Positions 16,926 through 26,399 are shown, numbered from the stretch's first letter. The stretch: 64,000 bases of DNA from Roseovarius nanhaiticus (GCF_900156535.1 NZ_FTNV01000001.1:372001-436000), one strand, 5' to 3'. Translations and numbers: made by a program. Notes: generated by a model from the sequence alone, not told the origin.

Positions 16926-17966
16926 ATGGTACCGAACGAGGCGCTGGTTGCGGCTATTCCGATCCCGGCGCTGTTGATCGGGGCCGATATGCGCGTGATT
17001 GCCGCCAATGCGGCGGCTGAGGCGGTGCTGGGCTCGGCTGGTATTGGCGGGCATCTGGCGCGGATCATCCGGACCCCTGCCGTGCTGGACGCCGTCGAGA
17101 CTTGCCGCAACAGCGCCGCCGCCGCTGAGGCGCAATTCATGGCCGATGAAGCAGGTCAGGACACGCTTTATGACGTGACTTGCGCGCCGGCTGGTGAGGC
17201 CGTGCTAATCTGTCTGCGCGATGTCAGTACCGCGATGCAGACCGATATGATGCGCCGCGAGTTTGTGGCCAATGTCAGCCATGAATTGCGCACGCCGCTC
17301 ACCGCGCTCTCGGGCTTTATCGAGACGCTGCGCGGCCCCGCCAAGGGTGATGTTGCCGCGACCGACCGCTTTCTCACTATCATGCAAGGTGAGGCCGCGC
17401 GGATGGAGAGGCTGGTCCATGATCTGCTGTCGCTGAGCCGGGTCGAGGCGCAGCAGCGCCATAGGCCCAAGGCTGAGGTCGATCTCAGAGATATCTGCAC
17501 CGCCGCCCGCGATACCATGCGCGGTCTGGCAGAAGAGGCTGGGGCCGAAGTGATGCTCAGCCTGCCGGGCGCGCCCGTGATGGTGCTGGGCGATGCCGAC
17601 CAGCTGCGGCAAGTCTGCGTGAACCTGATTGAGAACGCGCTGAAATATGGCGCCTCGGGCGGCAAGGTGGCTGTCAGTCTGACCATTGTGGCGCAAGATG
17701 CCCAGTTGCGCGAGCCTGCAGCGATCCTGTCGGTGCGCGATGATGGGCCGGGAATCGATCCGATCCATATCCCGCGCCTGACAGAGCGTTTCTACCGTAT
17801 CGACAACCACCGTGCGCGCGCGATGGGTGGCACGGGACTGGGCCTTGCCATCGTCAAGCATATCGCCCAGCGGCATCGCGGGCGGCTGACGATCGAGAGC
17901 GCGCCGGGTGCGGGATGCGAAATCAGGGTCCTGCTGCCTTTGGCGGCGGACGCGCGGGGCGACTGA
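16926..17966 (+). CDS. phoR: Phosphate regulon sensor histidine kinase PhoR (soluble form)
   Basis: Histidine kinase of 346 aa. An N-terminal PAS-like domain (PIPALLIGADMRVIAANAAAE) leads to a HisKA dimerisation helix with the phospho-acceptor His in FVANVSHELRTPL near residue 120. The ATPase domain shows the N-box (NLIENALKYGA), G1 box (DDGPGIDP) and G2 box (GGTGLGLAIVKHI). There is no membrane segment, unlike E. coli PhoR, so it must sense phosphate status through cytoplasmic contact with the Pst/PhoU complex. It lies directly upstream of pstSCAB-phoU-phoB. ATG 16926 has GAGG eight bases upstream. Confidence 0.9.
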   Translation: MVPNEALVAAIPIPALLIGADMRVIAANAAAEAVLGSAGIGGHLARIIRTPAVLDAVETCRNSAAAAEAQFMADEAGQDTLYDVTCAPAGEAVLICLRDVSTAMQTDMMRREFVANVSHELRTPLTALSGFIETLRGPAKGDVAATDRFLTIMQGEAARMERLVHDLLSLSRVEAQQRHRPKAEVDLRDICTAARDTMRGLAEEAGAEVMLSLPGAPVMVLGDADQLRQVCVNLIENALKYGASGGKVAVSLTIVAQDAQLREPAAILSVRDDGPGIDPIHIPRLTERFYRIDNHRARAMGGTGLGLAIVKHIAQRHRGRLTIESAPGAGCEIRVLLPLAADARGD

Positions 17967-18005
17967 CCCTGAGGCACCCGGCGCATTTTCCGACTTTTCC
18001 GCAAA

Positions 18006-18038
18006 GTGTCATCAAACCGTTACAAAACCTTTGCAAAA
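18006..18038 (+). promoter_or_regulatory. Triple 11-bp Pho-box-like repeat upstream of pstS
   Basis: Three consecutive 11-base units with the same pattern: GTGTCATCAAA (18006-18016), CCGTTACAAAA (18017-18027), CCTTTGCAAAA (18028-18038). A 7-base core followed by a 4-base A-rich spacer, repeated at 11 bp, is the architecture of PHO boxes bound by PhoB dimers on one DNA face. It lies 80-112 bases before the pstS ATG. The repeats are seen; PhoB control is inferred from the adjacent phoR/phoB genes. Confidence 0.75.
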
Positions 18039-18117
18039 GCGTCGTCGCCGGACGTTAGCACCGTCGGTAGGGCGTGCGCTGCTCGTGCGTCCGTGCTTGG
18101 AAAATTCAGGAGGCCTT

Positions 18118-19158
18118 ATGCCTTTCGCAAAACCCATCGTTTCCGCCGCCGCTATCACCGCGCTGTCCGCATCCGCAGTGTACGCGCGAGACAATGTGCA
18201 GGTTGCAGGCTCGTCCACCGTGCTGCCCTATGCCTCGATCGTTGCCGAAGCCTTTGGCGAGAATTTCGACTATCCAACGCCGGTCGTCGAATCGGGCGGC
18301 TCCTCCGCCGGGCTCAAGCGGTTCTGCGAGGGCGTGGGCGCGAACACCATCGACATCGCCAATGCCAGCCGCGCCATGCGCGAAAGAGAGGTGGCAGCTT
18401 GCGCCGAGAACGGCGTGACCGAGATCATCGAAGTCCGCATCGGCTATGACGGCATCGTCTTTGCCAGCCAGTTGGACGGGCCCGCCTTTACCGCCTTTAC
18501 GCCCGGCGATTGGTACGGCGCGCTGGCCCCCAAGGTTATGGTGGATGGCGCATTGGCCGACAACACCCGCACCATGTGGTCCGAGGTGAACGCCGACCTG
18601 CCCGAGGTCGAGATCGCGGCCTTCATCCCCGGCACCAAGCACGGCACGCGCGAGGTGTTCGAAGAGAAGGTGCTGCTGCAGGGCTGCGAAGATACCGGCG
18701 CGATGCAGGCCATGATGGATGGCGGCATGGACGAGGATGCAGCGCATGACGCCTGCATATCCGTGCGCACCGATGGGCGCAGCGTGGATATCGACGGCGA
18801 CTACACCGAGACGCTTGCGCGGATCGGCAGCAACCCCGAGGGCGTCGGCGTGTTTGGTCTCGCCTTTTACGAGAACAACACCGACACGCTGAAGGTCGCC
18901 ACCATGAACGGTGTCGAGCCGACGACCGAGAGCATTTCGTCGGGCGAATACCCCGTGTCGCGCCCGCTGTTCTTCTACATCAAGAAGGCGCATATCGGCG
19001 TGATCCCCGGCCTCAAGGAGTTCGCGGAGTTTTTTGTGGCCGATGAGGTCGCAGGCCCCGATGGTCCGCTGGCCAATTACGGCCTCGTCTCGGATCCCGA
19101 ACTGGCCGAGACCCAAGCCACCGTTGCCGAAGAAAAGACCATGCAGGGCGGTATGTAA
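18118..19158 (+). CDS. pstS: Phosphate ABC transporter substrate-binding protein PstS
   Basis: Periplasmic phosphate-binding protein of 346 aa. ATG 18118 is preceded by CAGGAGG. The signal peptide has a core ending SASAVYARD, then the mature protein starts VQVAGSSTVLPYASIVAE. The phosphate-binding blocks are visible: AGSSTV, VESGGSSAGLKRFCEG and the NASRAM segment. Pst-type C-terminal regions include GVFGLAFYENN and FYIKKAHIGVIPGLKEF. It delivers phosphate to PstCA. A terminator-like hairpin with a T-run follows, so it is probably made in excess over the transporter. Confidence 0.93.
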   Translation: MPFAKPIVSAAAITALSASAVYARDNVQVAGSSTVLPYASIVAEAFGENFDYPTPVVESGGSSAGLKRFCEGVGANTIDIANASRAMREREVAACAENGVTEIIEVRIGYDGIVFASQLDGPAFTAFTPGDWYGALAPKVMVDGALADNTRTMWSEVNADLPEVEIAAFIPGTKHGTREVFEEKVLLQGCEDTGAMQAMMDGGMDEDAAHDACISVRTDGRSVDIDGDYTETLARIGSNPEGVGVFGLAFYENNTDTLKVATMNGVEPTTESISSGEYPVSRPLFFYIKKAHIGVIPGLKEFAEFFVADEVAGPDGPLANYGLVSDPELAETQATVAEEKTMQGGM

Positions 19159-19173
19159 GCCCCCTTCTGATTG

Positions 19174-19214
19174 GCGCCGGGGGCGGATTGTCCTGCCCCC
19201 GGCGCGCCTTTTTT
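19174..19214 (+). terminator. Intrinsic terminator-like hairpin between pstS and pstC
   Basis: GCGCCGGGGGC (19174-19184) pairs perfectly with GCCCCCGGCGC (19195-19205): 11 bp, ten-base loop, then a run of six T (19209-19214). It starts 15 nt after the pstS stop and ends 21 nt before the pstC start. It probably terminates most transcripts after pstS while letting a fraction read into pstCAB-phoU-phoB. I see no separate Pho box before pstC. Confidence 0.75.
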
Positions 19215-19235
19215 CGAGACCATGAAAGTGCCCCG

Positions 19236-20681
19236 ATGTCCCTGACCGTCCTTGCCCTGATCCTGATCGCGCTCGGCATGACGGCTTATGTCTCGGGGCG
19301 TGCGCGCGCCTTGGCGTCGGCGGGTGGGGACAGCCGCGCGCTGCATTCTCTGCCGCGCTACTACGGCGCCCACGCCGCGATGCTGGCGCTGGTTCCGGCT
19401 GTGGGGATCCTGGCGCTCTGGCTGGTCGCGCAGCCGCTGGTCCTGTCCGGCGCGGTGTCCGGCATGCTGCCCGAAAGCAATGACAGCGGCCTCATGCTGA
19501 GCGATGTGCGCCGTGTTGCGGACGGTCTGGACGCCGTCGTTTCAAAGCGCGTGGTCACCGCAGATGAGGCGCGGGCGCTGGAGGCCGACGGCACCTTGCG
19601 CGCGCTTCTGGCCGGGGTCGGTGCGCCGCTGGCCTCGGATGTCAGCGCGCCGGTTCTCGCGGCGGCGCAGGAATGGCGCAGGCTGGACGCACGCGGTGAT
19701 CTGATCATGGCCGCCGTTGCGCTGATCGCGGCCTTGGCGGGGCTGGCTATCGCGTGGCGGCGTACCGACAAGAATATGCGCGCCCGAAACAGGGTCGAAT
19801 CCGGGGTGCGGATGCTGCTGATCGCGGCGGCGAGCATTGCCGTGCTGACGACGATTGGCATCATCCTGTCGCTCGTCTTCACCACAATCGAGTTTTTCCG
19901 GATCTACCCGGCCTCCGAGTTCTTCTTCGGCACCACATGGTCCCCCAGCTTCGGCGGCGGCAGTGAGTTGGGCGTGCTGCCGCTCCTTTGGGGCACGCTC
20001 TACATCTCGGTTATCGCGCTGCTGGTGGCGGTGCCCATCGGCCTATTTTCGGCCATCTACCTGTCCGAATACGCCAGTCCGCGCGTGCGCGGCATCGTCA
20101 AGCCGCTGCTCGAGGTGCTGGCCGGTATCCCGACCATCGTTTACGGCCTCTTCGCGCTGTTGACGGTTGGCCCCCTGCTTCTGAGCGTCTTTGGCCGCGA
20201 CGGGCTGGGCTGGATGCAGGCCGGCACGGCAGTGATGACGGCTGGCCTTGTGATGGGCATCATGCTGATCCCCTTCGTCAGTTCGCTGAGCGACGACATC
20301 ATGGGCGGCGTGCCGCAGGCGCTGCGGGATGGCAGCTATGGGCTGGGCGCGACCAAGTCCGAGACGATCCGCCAGGTCGTGCTGCCCGCTGCCCTGCCCG
20401 GCATCGTCGGCGCGGTGCTGCTGGCCGCCAGCCGCGCCATCGGCGAGACGATGATCGTCGTGCTGGGCGCGGGCGCGGCGGCCAAGCTGGGTCTCAACCC
20501 GTTCGACGCCATGACCACCGTCACCGCCAAGATCGTCAGCCAGCTGACCGGGGATGCTGATTTCGCCTCGCCCGAGGCGCTTGTCGCCTTCGCGCTGGGC
20601 ATGACCCTTTTCGTCATCACGCTGGGGCTGAACGTCATCGCGCTCTGGATCGTGCGCAGATATCGCGAGCAATACGAATGA
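19236..20681 (+). CDS. pstC: Phosphate ABC transporter permease PstC
   Basis: Inner-membrane permease of 481 aa, longer than the ~320-aa E. coli form because of about 150 extra N-terminal residues with membrane segments, as in many alphaproteobacteria. ATG 19236 gives MSLTVLALILIALGMTAYVS; upstream in-frame codons overlap the terminator. The permease core has GTLYISVIALLVAVPIGLFS and the EAA loop LRDGSYGLGATKSETIRQVV, with SRAIGETMIVVL near the end. The stop overlaps the pstA start (ATGA, 20678-20681). Confidence 0.9.
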   Translation: MSLTVLALILIALGMTAYVSGRARALASAGGDSRALHSLPRYYGAHAAMLALVPAVGILALWLVAQPLVLSGAVSGMLPESNDSGLMLSDVRRVADGLDAVVSKRVVTADEARALEADGTLRALLAGVGAPLASDVSAPVLAAAQEWRRLDARGDLIMAAVALIAALAGLAIAWRRTDKNMRARNRVESGVRMLLIAAASIAVLTTIGIILSLVFTTIEFFRIYPASEFFFGTTWSPSFGGGSELGVLPLLWGTLYISVIALLVAVPIGLFSAIYLSEYASPRVRGIVKPLLEVLAGIPTIVYGLFALLTVGPLLLSVFGRDGLGWMQAGTAVMTAGLVMGIMLIPFVSSLSDDIMGGVPQALRDGSYGLGATKSETIRQVVLPAALPGIVGAVLLAASRAIGETMIVVLGAGAAAKLGLNPFDAMTTVTAKIVSQLTGDADFASPEALVAFALGMTLFVITLGLNVIALWIVRRYREQYE

Positions 20682-21997
20682 CCCGAAAGAGCCTGTTAGA
20701 GCCTGATGCGCGCACCCGCCGCCGGGGCGCCGCCGAGAAACGCTTTCGCGCCTATGGGGCCATCGCCATCGCGATCGGCCTCGGCTTTCTCGTGGTGCTG
20801 TTGACCACGATCATCGTGAACGGGCGTGGCGCGTTCCAGCAGACTTATCTGAGCGTGCCGGTCTACCTGGACCCCGCCAAGCTGGACAAGACCGGCAACC
20901 GCGACCCTCAGGAGATCGCCAAGGTCTCGACCTTCGGCTACACGCCGCTGATCAACGAGGCGCTTCTAAGCCAGGTTCAGAGCCTGAACATCGACACGCC
21001 GCTGGACAGCGCCAGTGATATGAAGGCGCTCGTCTCGCCCTCCGCCGCCGCGCTTTTGCGTGACCGCGTGATCGCCAACCCCCAGCTGATCGGCGACACG
21101 GTGACGTTCAACCTGCTCGCGGCCAGCCGCGTCGATGGGTATCTCAAGGGCCGCGTGGCCCGCGCCGATGTGACCCGCGACAAGAATATCGACGCCCCGC
21201 ATCTGGATATCGTCGATGCGCTGCGCGAGGCGGGGTTGGCGCAAAAGGGCTTCAACAGTGCCTTCATCACTGGCGCCGATGCCAGTGAAAGCCGCCCCGA
21301 GCAGGCGGGCATGGGGGTGGCGATCCTCGGCTCGCTCGCCATGATGGCGGTGGTGCTGATCCTGTCGCTGCCCATCGGCGTCGCCGCTTCGATCTATCTC
21401 GAGGAGTTCGCGCCGAGGAACCGCTGGACCGACCTCATTGAGGTGAACATCTCGAACCTCGCGGCGGTCCCCTCGATCGTTTTCGGCATCCTCGGTCTTG
21501 CGGCCTTCATCCAATTCGCGCATCTGCCGCAATCCGCGCCCTTGGTGGGGGGCCTTGTGCTGACCCTGATGACGCTGCCGACGATCATCATCTCGACCCG
21601 CGCAAGCCTGAAATCCGTGCCACCCTCAATCCGCGATGCGGCGCTGGGTGTGGGCGCGTCGAAAATGCAGGCGGTGTTTCACCACGTGCTGCCGCTGGCC
21701 ATGCCGGGCATCCTGACGGGTACCATCATCGGCATTGCGCAGGCATTGGGCGAGACGGCGCCGCTGCTGCTGATCGGGATGGTTGGCTATATCGCCACCA
21801 ACTATCCCGATGGTATCCAGTCGGCCTTTCTCGACCCGAATTCGGCCATGCCTGCGCAAATATTCGAATGGGCCAAAAGGGCCGATCCGGCCTATTACGA
21901 GCGTGCCTGGGGCGGGATCATCATCCTTCTGCTGGTGCTCTTGGCCGTGAACCTGATCGCCATTCTGCTGCGCCGCCGGTTCGAGCGGCGCTGGTAA
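20678..21997 (+). CDS. pstA: Phosphate ABC transporter permease PstA
   Basis: Second phosphate permease, 439 aa, longer than E. coli PstA (296) because of an N-terminal extension of the DUF3333 kind: a membrane helix ([18 protein letters not shown]) and a periplasmic part with ISPSAA-like and VDGYLKGRV stretches. The transport domain starts near residue 205 ([20 protein letters not shown]), with the EAA loop [20 protein letters not shown] and the Pst motif [13 protein letters not shown]. It pairs with PstC. The stop is ten bases before the pstB start. Confidence 0.9.
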   Translation: MTRKSLLEPDARTRRRGAAEKRFRAYGAIAIAIGLGFLVVLLTTIIVNGRGAFQQTYLSVPVYLDPAKLDKTGNRDPQEIAKVSTFGYTPLINEALLSQVQSLNIDTPLDSASDMKALVSPSAAALLRDRVIANPQLIGDTVTFNLLAASRVDGYLKGRVARADVTRDKNIDAPHLDIVDALREAGLAQKGFNSAFITGADASESRPEQAGMGVAILGSLAMMAVVLILSLPIGVAASIYLEEFAPRNRWTDLIEVNISNLAAVPSIVFGILGLAAFIQFAHLPQSAPLVGGLVLTLMTLPTIIISTRASLKSVPPSIRDAALGVGASKMQAVFHHVLPLAMPGILTGTIIGIAQALGETAPLLLIGMVGYIATNYPDGIQSAFLDPNSAMPAQIFEWAKRADPAYYERAWGGIIILLLVLLAVNLIAILLRRRFERRW

Positions 21998-22007
21998 CAA
22001 GAGAAAG

Positions 22008-22793
22008 ATGGACCCCATGCAGGATATGAGAAACGACACCCACAAGATGTCCGCCAAGGGCGTCGACGTCTGGTACGGCGACACGCACGCGATCAAGGAT
22101 GTGAGCGTGGAGCTGGAGGATCGCTGCGTCACCGCCTTCATCGGGCCGTCGGGCTGCGGCAAATCCACCTTTCTGCGCTGCCTCAACAGGATGAACGACA
22201 CGATCGAGATCTGCCGCGTCGAGGGGGATATTCACCTCGACGGGCAGGATATCTACGACCGCCGGGTCGATCCCGTGCAGTTGCGCGCGCGGGTTGGCAT
22301 GGTCTTTCAAAAGCCCAACCCGTTTCCCAAGTCGATCTACGACAATGTGGCCTATGGCCCGCGCATCCACGGCATGGCGCGGACACGCGCCGATCTGGAC
22401 AGCCTTGTCGAGCAATCGCTGCGTCAGGCCGCGCTCTGGGATGAGGTCAAGGACCGGCTGGCCGCACCCGGCACGGGCCTTTCAGGCGGCCAGCAGCAGC
22501 GCCTCTGCATCGCGCGCGCCGTGGCCACGCAGCCCGAAGTACTTCTGATGGACGAGCCGTGCAGCGCGCTGGACCCGATCGCGACGGCGCAGGTCGAGGA
22601 ACTGATCGCGAACCTGACCGAGGATTTCTGCGTCGCCATCGTCACCCACTCGATGCAGCAGGCCGCGCGGGTCAGCCAGAAGACGGCGTTCTTCCATCTG
22701 GGCAATTTGGTGGAATATGGCAGCACCGACCAGATCTTCACCAACCCCACCGACAAGCGCACCGAAAGCTACATCACCGGACGGATAGGATAA
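22008..22793 (+). CDS. pstB: Phosphate ABC transporter ATP-binding protein PstB
   Basis: ATPase of 261 aa. Walker A is GPSGCGKST, the Q-loop is [19 protein letters not shown] (the PstB hallmark), the signature is [15 protein letters not shown] and Walker B is [13 protein letters not shown]. The RBS at 22008 is weak (AAGAGAAAG), and ATG codons at 22017 and 22026 are in frame, so the start could be a few residues later. It couples ATP hydrolysis to PstCA and helps signal phosphate status to PhoR through PhoU. Three bases separate it from phoU. Confidence 0.94.
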   Translation: MDPMQDMRNDTHKMSAKGVDVWYGDTHAIKDVSVELEDRCVTAFIGPSGCGKSTFLRCLNRMNDTIEICRVEGDIHLDGQDIYDRRVDPVQLRARVGMVFQKPNPFPKSIYDNVAYGPRIHGMARTRADLDSLVEQSLRQAALWDEVKDRLAAPGTGLSGGQQQRLCIARAVATQPEVLLMDEPCSALDPIATAQVEELIANLTEDFCVAIVTHSMQQAARVSQKTAFFHLGNLVEYGSTDQIFTNPTDKRTESYITGRIG

Positions 22794-22796
22794 GTC

Positions 22797-23510
22797 ATGA
22801 GCCAGCACATCACCTCCGCCTTCGACCGCGATCTGGAGACTGTCGAGGTGTTGATCACCCGCATGGGCGGTCTGGTCGAGCAGGCGATCCTCGATGCGGC
22901 CTCGGCTCTGGAGGCGCAGGACGAGGAGGCGGCGCAGGAGGTGCGCCGCGCCGACCGCGCCATCGACGCGCTAGAGGATCAGCTGAACGACGAGGCGGCG
23001 CGCATCATCGCCCTGCGCGCGCCCATGGGCGTCGATCTGCGCGCCATCCTCGGGGTCATCAAGATCTCGGGCAATCTGGAGAGGATCGGCGACTATGCCA
23101 AGAACATGGCCAAGCGCACGACCGTTCTGGCCGGGATGCCGCAGGTCGAGGGCGGCACCGCCGCGCTGCGCCGCATGGCGCGCGAGGTCCAGCGCCTTTT
23201 GAAGGATGCGCTCGATGCCTATGTGCGCCGCGACGCGGATCTGGCGCGCGAGGTTCTGGCGCGGGATGCCGAGATCGACCAGATGTACAATGCCGCTTTC
23301 CGCGAGCTTTTGACCTTCATGCTGGAGGACACGCGCAACATAACCCCCTGCATGCACCTGCATTTCATCGCCAAGAACACCGAGCGGATGGGCGACCATG
23401 TGACTGCCATCGCCGAGCAGGTGATCTACATGGTGACCGGCCAGCACCCGGACGACGACCGGCCCAAGGGCGATGCCACCTCTGTCGATGCAAAGATTTC
23501 GCAGACATGA
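22797..23510 (+). CDS. phoU: Phosphate signalling protein PhoU
   Basis: Helical cytoplasmic protein of 237 aa built of two PhoU repeats. The repeated motif is seen as LRAILGVIKISGNLERIGDY in the first half and MHLHFIAKNTERMGDHVTAI in the second, each giving acidic metal-binding clusters. PhoU links Pst transport state to PhoR and restrains PhoB activation when phosphate is plentiful. Its stop overlaps the phoB start (ATGA, 23507-23510). Confidence 0.93.
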   Translation: MSQHITSAFDRDLETVEVLITRMGGLVEQAILDAASALEAQDEEAAQEVRRADRAIDALEDQLNDEAARIIALRAPMGVDLRAILGVIKISGNLERIGDYAKNMAKRTTVLAGMPQVEGGTAALRRMAREVQRLLKDALDAYVRRDADLAREVLARDAEIDQMYNAAFRELLTFMLEDTRNITPCMHLHFIAKNTERMGDHVTAIAEQVIYMVTGQHPDDDRPKGDATSVDAKISQT

Positions 23511-24214
23511 GCGCGGCCATGGCATCGGGGCGGCCCACCGTCCTCCTGGTCGAGGACGAGCCGGCGCAGCGCGAAGTTCTGGCCTATAATCTGGAGGCGG
23601 CGGGCCTCAACGTGATCCGCGCGGGCGACGGCGAGGAGGCGCTGCTATTTGTGGCCGAGGGCGCGCCGGATCTGATCCTGCTGGACTGGATGCTGCCCAA
23701 TGTTTCGGGGATCGAGGTGTGCCGCCAGATCAAGTCGCGGCCTGATACTCGGGCCGTGCCGATCATCATGCTCTCGGCCCGCACCGAGGAGGTGGACATG
23801 GTGCGCGGCCTCGATACCGGGGCCGACGATTACATGACCAAGCCTTATTCGCTGGCCGAGTTGATGGCGCGCGTGCAGGCGCAGCTGCGGCGCTCGCGCC
23901 CCGCCGCCGCCGGAGCGCAGCTGGAATTCGAGGATATCGTGCTGGACGGCGAGACGCACCGCGTCACGCGCGGCGGCGCCGAGGTCAAACTGGGACCGAC
24001 CGAGTTTCGCCTGCTGGCCACGCTGATGGAGCGGCCGGGCCGCGTGCTGAGCCGTGAGCAACTGCTGGACCGCGTTTGGGGCCGCGACATCCATGTCGAC
24101 AGCCGCACCGTCGATGTGCATGTGGGCCGCCTGCGCAAGGCGTTGGCGCAGGGCGATGCCATGCGCGCCGATGTGATCCGCACCGTGCGCGGCGCGGGCT
24201 ATGCACTGGGCTAG
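23507..24214 (+). CDS. phoB: Phosphate regulon response regulator PhoB
   Basis: Response regulator of 235 aa. The receiver domain has the acidic pair in LLVEDEPAQREVL, phospho-acceptor Asp in LILLDWMLP (about residue 57) and Lys in YMTKPYSL. The OmpR/PhoB winged-helix output domain follows, with KLGPTEFRLLATLMERPG and SRTVDVHVGRLRKAL. ATG 23507 overlaps the phoU stop; ATG 23519 is an alternative. It should bind the 11-bp repeats before pstS. Its TAG stop shares the palindrome CTAG (24211-24214) with the stop of the convergent E1 gene. Confidence 0.93.
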   Translation: MSAAMASGRPTVLLVEDEPAQREVLAYNLEAAGLNVIRAGDGEEALLFVAEGAPDLILLDWMLPNVSGIEVCRQIKSRPDTRAVPIIMLSARTEEVDMVRGLDTGADDYMTKPYSLAELMARVQAQLRRSRPAAAGAQLEFEDIVLDGETHRVTRGGAEVKLGPTEFRLLATLMERPGRVLSREQLLDRVWGRDIHVDSRTVDVHVGRLRKALAQGDAMRADVIRTVRGAGYALG

Positions 24215-26388
24215 AGCGGCGCGCCCATATCGGCCATCATCTGCCGCAGCCCGGCTTCGATCTCGCGCTTGCCCGCGCTGGCGGCGGTTTCCAATACCTT
24301 CGAGATACTGGGCGACGCCTCGGCGCCCGTGACGCGCTGGATCGGCTGATCCAGCCAGTCAAAGACGCGGCGCTGCAGCGCATCCGCCAGCCATCCGCCG
24401 TATGACGTGCCTTGCGCGCCTTGCTCGACGATCAGAACGTTGTTCGTCTTGCGGATCGAGGTCTCGATCGTCTCCCAATCCAAAGACGCACGGTCCAGGC
24501 TGCGCAGGTCGATGATCTCAGCGTCCAGCCCCAGCTCTTCGACCACTTGGCGCGTCTTTTCGACCATGGCGAGGTAGGTGAGAACGGTCAGCTTTGCACC
24601 CTCGCGCACGACCTTCGCGCGGCCCAGCGGGATAATGTAGTCGAAATCATCAACCGGCGCCGCGCCTTTCGAGGCGTAGAGCTCTACATGCTCCAGCACC
24701 AGAACCGGGTCGCGGCACAGAAGGGCCGCGTTCATCAGCCCCACGTAGTCGAAGGGCGTCGCGGGCGCGACGATGCGCCAGCCGGGAGCGGTGGCGAAGA
24801 TGCCCGCGGGGTCCATCGAATGCTGCGAGCCGTATCCGGTGCCGATGGCCACTTTCGTCCGCAGGACCAACGGCATGTCGGCATCGCCGCCGAACATATG
24901 GCGGAACTTGCCGATCTGGTTGAAGACCTGATCGGCGGCGACCCACATGAAATCGGGATACATGAATTCGATGACGGGCCGCACGCGCCCATCCGCCGCC
25001 ATGCCCGCTGCGATGCCGGTAAAGGCGTTCTCGCTAATCGGGGTGCCGAGGATGCGGTTCGGGAAGGCATCGGACAGACCGCGCGTCGCGCCATTGGTGC
25101 CACCCTTGAGGCGGTGAACATCCTCGCCCAGCACGACGATGCGCTCGTCCTCGGCCATCCGGCGGTGCATCACGTCGGCCACGGTATCGACGAATTTTGC
25201 CTCTTGCAGCGTGCCATCGAACTCCGCTTCCTCGGCGGTGCGGGCGCCCTTGAATTCCGACAGATCACCGCGCAGGCCCGCGTCGCGGAAGCTTTCCTCG
25301 GGCCAGAGGCTGGGGATGATGCGGGGGCGGCCCTCGTGCATTTCGGTCAGCTCGCCCGCGACATCCTCCATCAGGCCTACAGAGCGCTCCCGCAGCCGAT
25401 TGATGTCATCCTCGCCGAGCACCTGCCGCTCCATCAGGTTCCGCGCCATCGCGTCCAGCGGATCGCGGGCGCGCCACTCGGCCTCTTCTTCCTTGCTGCG
25501 GTAGCCAAACGCGCTGCCGGGCAGGGGGCCGTTCTGGTGAAAGAAGCGATAGAGATCGGCCTCGATGATTGTTGGCCCGTCGCCGCCGCGCATGATTTTG
25601 TTCGCGGCCAGTGAGGCATGATAGACAGCCACCGGGTCCATTCCGTCGACCTTGAAGGCGGGGATGCCGAAGGCGAGGCCGCGCGACGACAGGCGTGGCT
25701 CGGCCGTGGATTCCTCGACCGTGGTGGACACCGCATAACGGTTATTCTCGATGAAAAAGCAGATGGGCAGTTTCCACGCCGCCGCGATATTCATCGTCTC
25801 GAGGACCGAGCCGATATTCGTCGCGCCATCACCGAAATAGCTGTAGACGACACGGTCCGTCCCGGCATTGCGATGCGCCCATGCGGCGCCCGCGGCCATG
25901 GGCACGCCGCCGCCCACGATGGCGTTGGTGCCGAGGTTCCCGGCCTCCTCCCAGCGCAGATGCATCGAGCCGCCGCGCCCCCGGCAGAAACCCTGCGCAA
26001 GGCCCATGATCTCGGCCATGGTGCGTTTCGACAGATCGCGGATCGCGGTGGGGAAGTCGTCGGTCGCGGAAATGCCGGCGGCGACGTGGCGCAGCGATTT
26101 GGCCAAAAACTGGTGGTGCGCGCGGTGCGAGCCGTTGACCTGATCGCCGTCACCCAGCGTCATGGCAGAGCCTACAGCGCCGCCCTCCTGCCCCACCGCG
26201 CTATGCGCCGGGCCGTGGACCAGCTGCTTGCCCGCGAGGTCCAATACCTTCTCCTCGAACGCGCGGATGAGGTGCAGCTGGGCGAGGATGGTGCAGCCGG
26301 TTTCGGGGTCGATGGCATTTCGGTCATCGTCGGTGACGGTGATCTGGCGCCAAGGGGCCAGAGGGGCGATATCGGTGAATTCGGGCAT
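24211..26388 (-). CDS. Thiamine-pyrophosphate 2-oxoacid dehydrogenase E1, fused alpha and beta subunits
   Basis: Protein of 725 aa joining E1 alpha (about residues 25-340) and E1 beta (about 375-715). The alpha part has the TPP motif FGDGATNIGSVLETMN ending in FFIENN, and GRGGSMHLRW. The beta part has VLGEDVHRLKGGTNGATRGL and MGMAADG-type blocks (AAGMAADGRVRPVIEFMYPD). Start ATG 26388 has GAGGA close upstream. Such enzymes decarboxylate 2-oxoacids (pyruvate, branched-chain, acetoin type); no E2 or E3 gene is visible here, so it either uses distant partners or works alone. It is the last gene of the long minus-strand operon and meets phoB tail to tail. Confidence 0.85.
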   Translation of the reverse strand: MPEFTDIAPLAPWRQITVTDDDRNAIDPETGCTILAQLHLIRAFEEKVLDLAGKQLVHGPAHSAVGQEGGAVGSAMTLGDGDQVNGSHRAHHQFLAKSLRHVAAGISATDDFPTAIRDLSKRTMAEIMGLAQGFCRGRGGSMHLRWEEAGNLGTNAIVGGGVPMAAGAAWAHRNAGTDRVVYSYFGDGATNIGSVLETMNIAAAWKLPICFFIENNRYAVSTTVEESTAEPRLSSRGLAFGIPAFKVDGMDPVAVYHASLAANKIMRGGDGPTIIEADLYRFFHQNGPLPGSAFGYRSKEEEAEWRARDPLDAMARNLMERQVLGEDDINRLRERSVGLMEDVAGELTEMHEGRPRIIPSLWPEESFRDAGLRGDLSEFKGARTAEEAEFDGTLQEAKFVDTVADVMHRRMAEDERIVVLGEDVHRLKGGTNGATRGLSDAFPNRILGTPISENAFTGIAAGMAADGRVRPVIEFMYPDFMWVAADQVFNQIGKFRHMFGGDADMPLVLRTKVAIGTGYGSQHSMDPAGIFATAPGWRIVAPATPFDYVGLMNAALLCRDPVLVLEHVELYASKGAAPVDDFDYIIPLGRAKVVREGAKLTVLTYLAMVEKTRQVVEELGLDAEIIDLRSLDRASLDWETIETSIRKTNNVLIVEQGAQGTSYGGWLADALQRRVFDWLDQPIQRVTGAEASPSISKVLETAASAGKREIEAGLRQMMADMGAPL

Positions 26389-26399
26389 GGGAGATCCTC

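Noticed and set aside
24412..25614. 400-aa open frame on the plus strand
   Set aside because: Antisense to the E1 fusion gene; GC-driven frame without domains or RBS.
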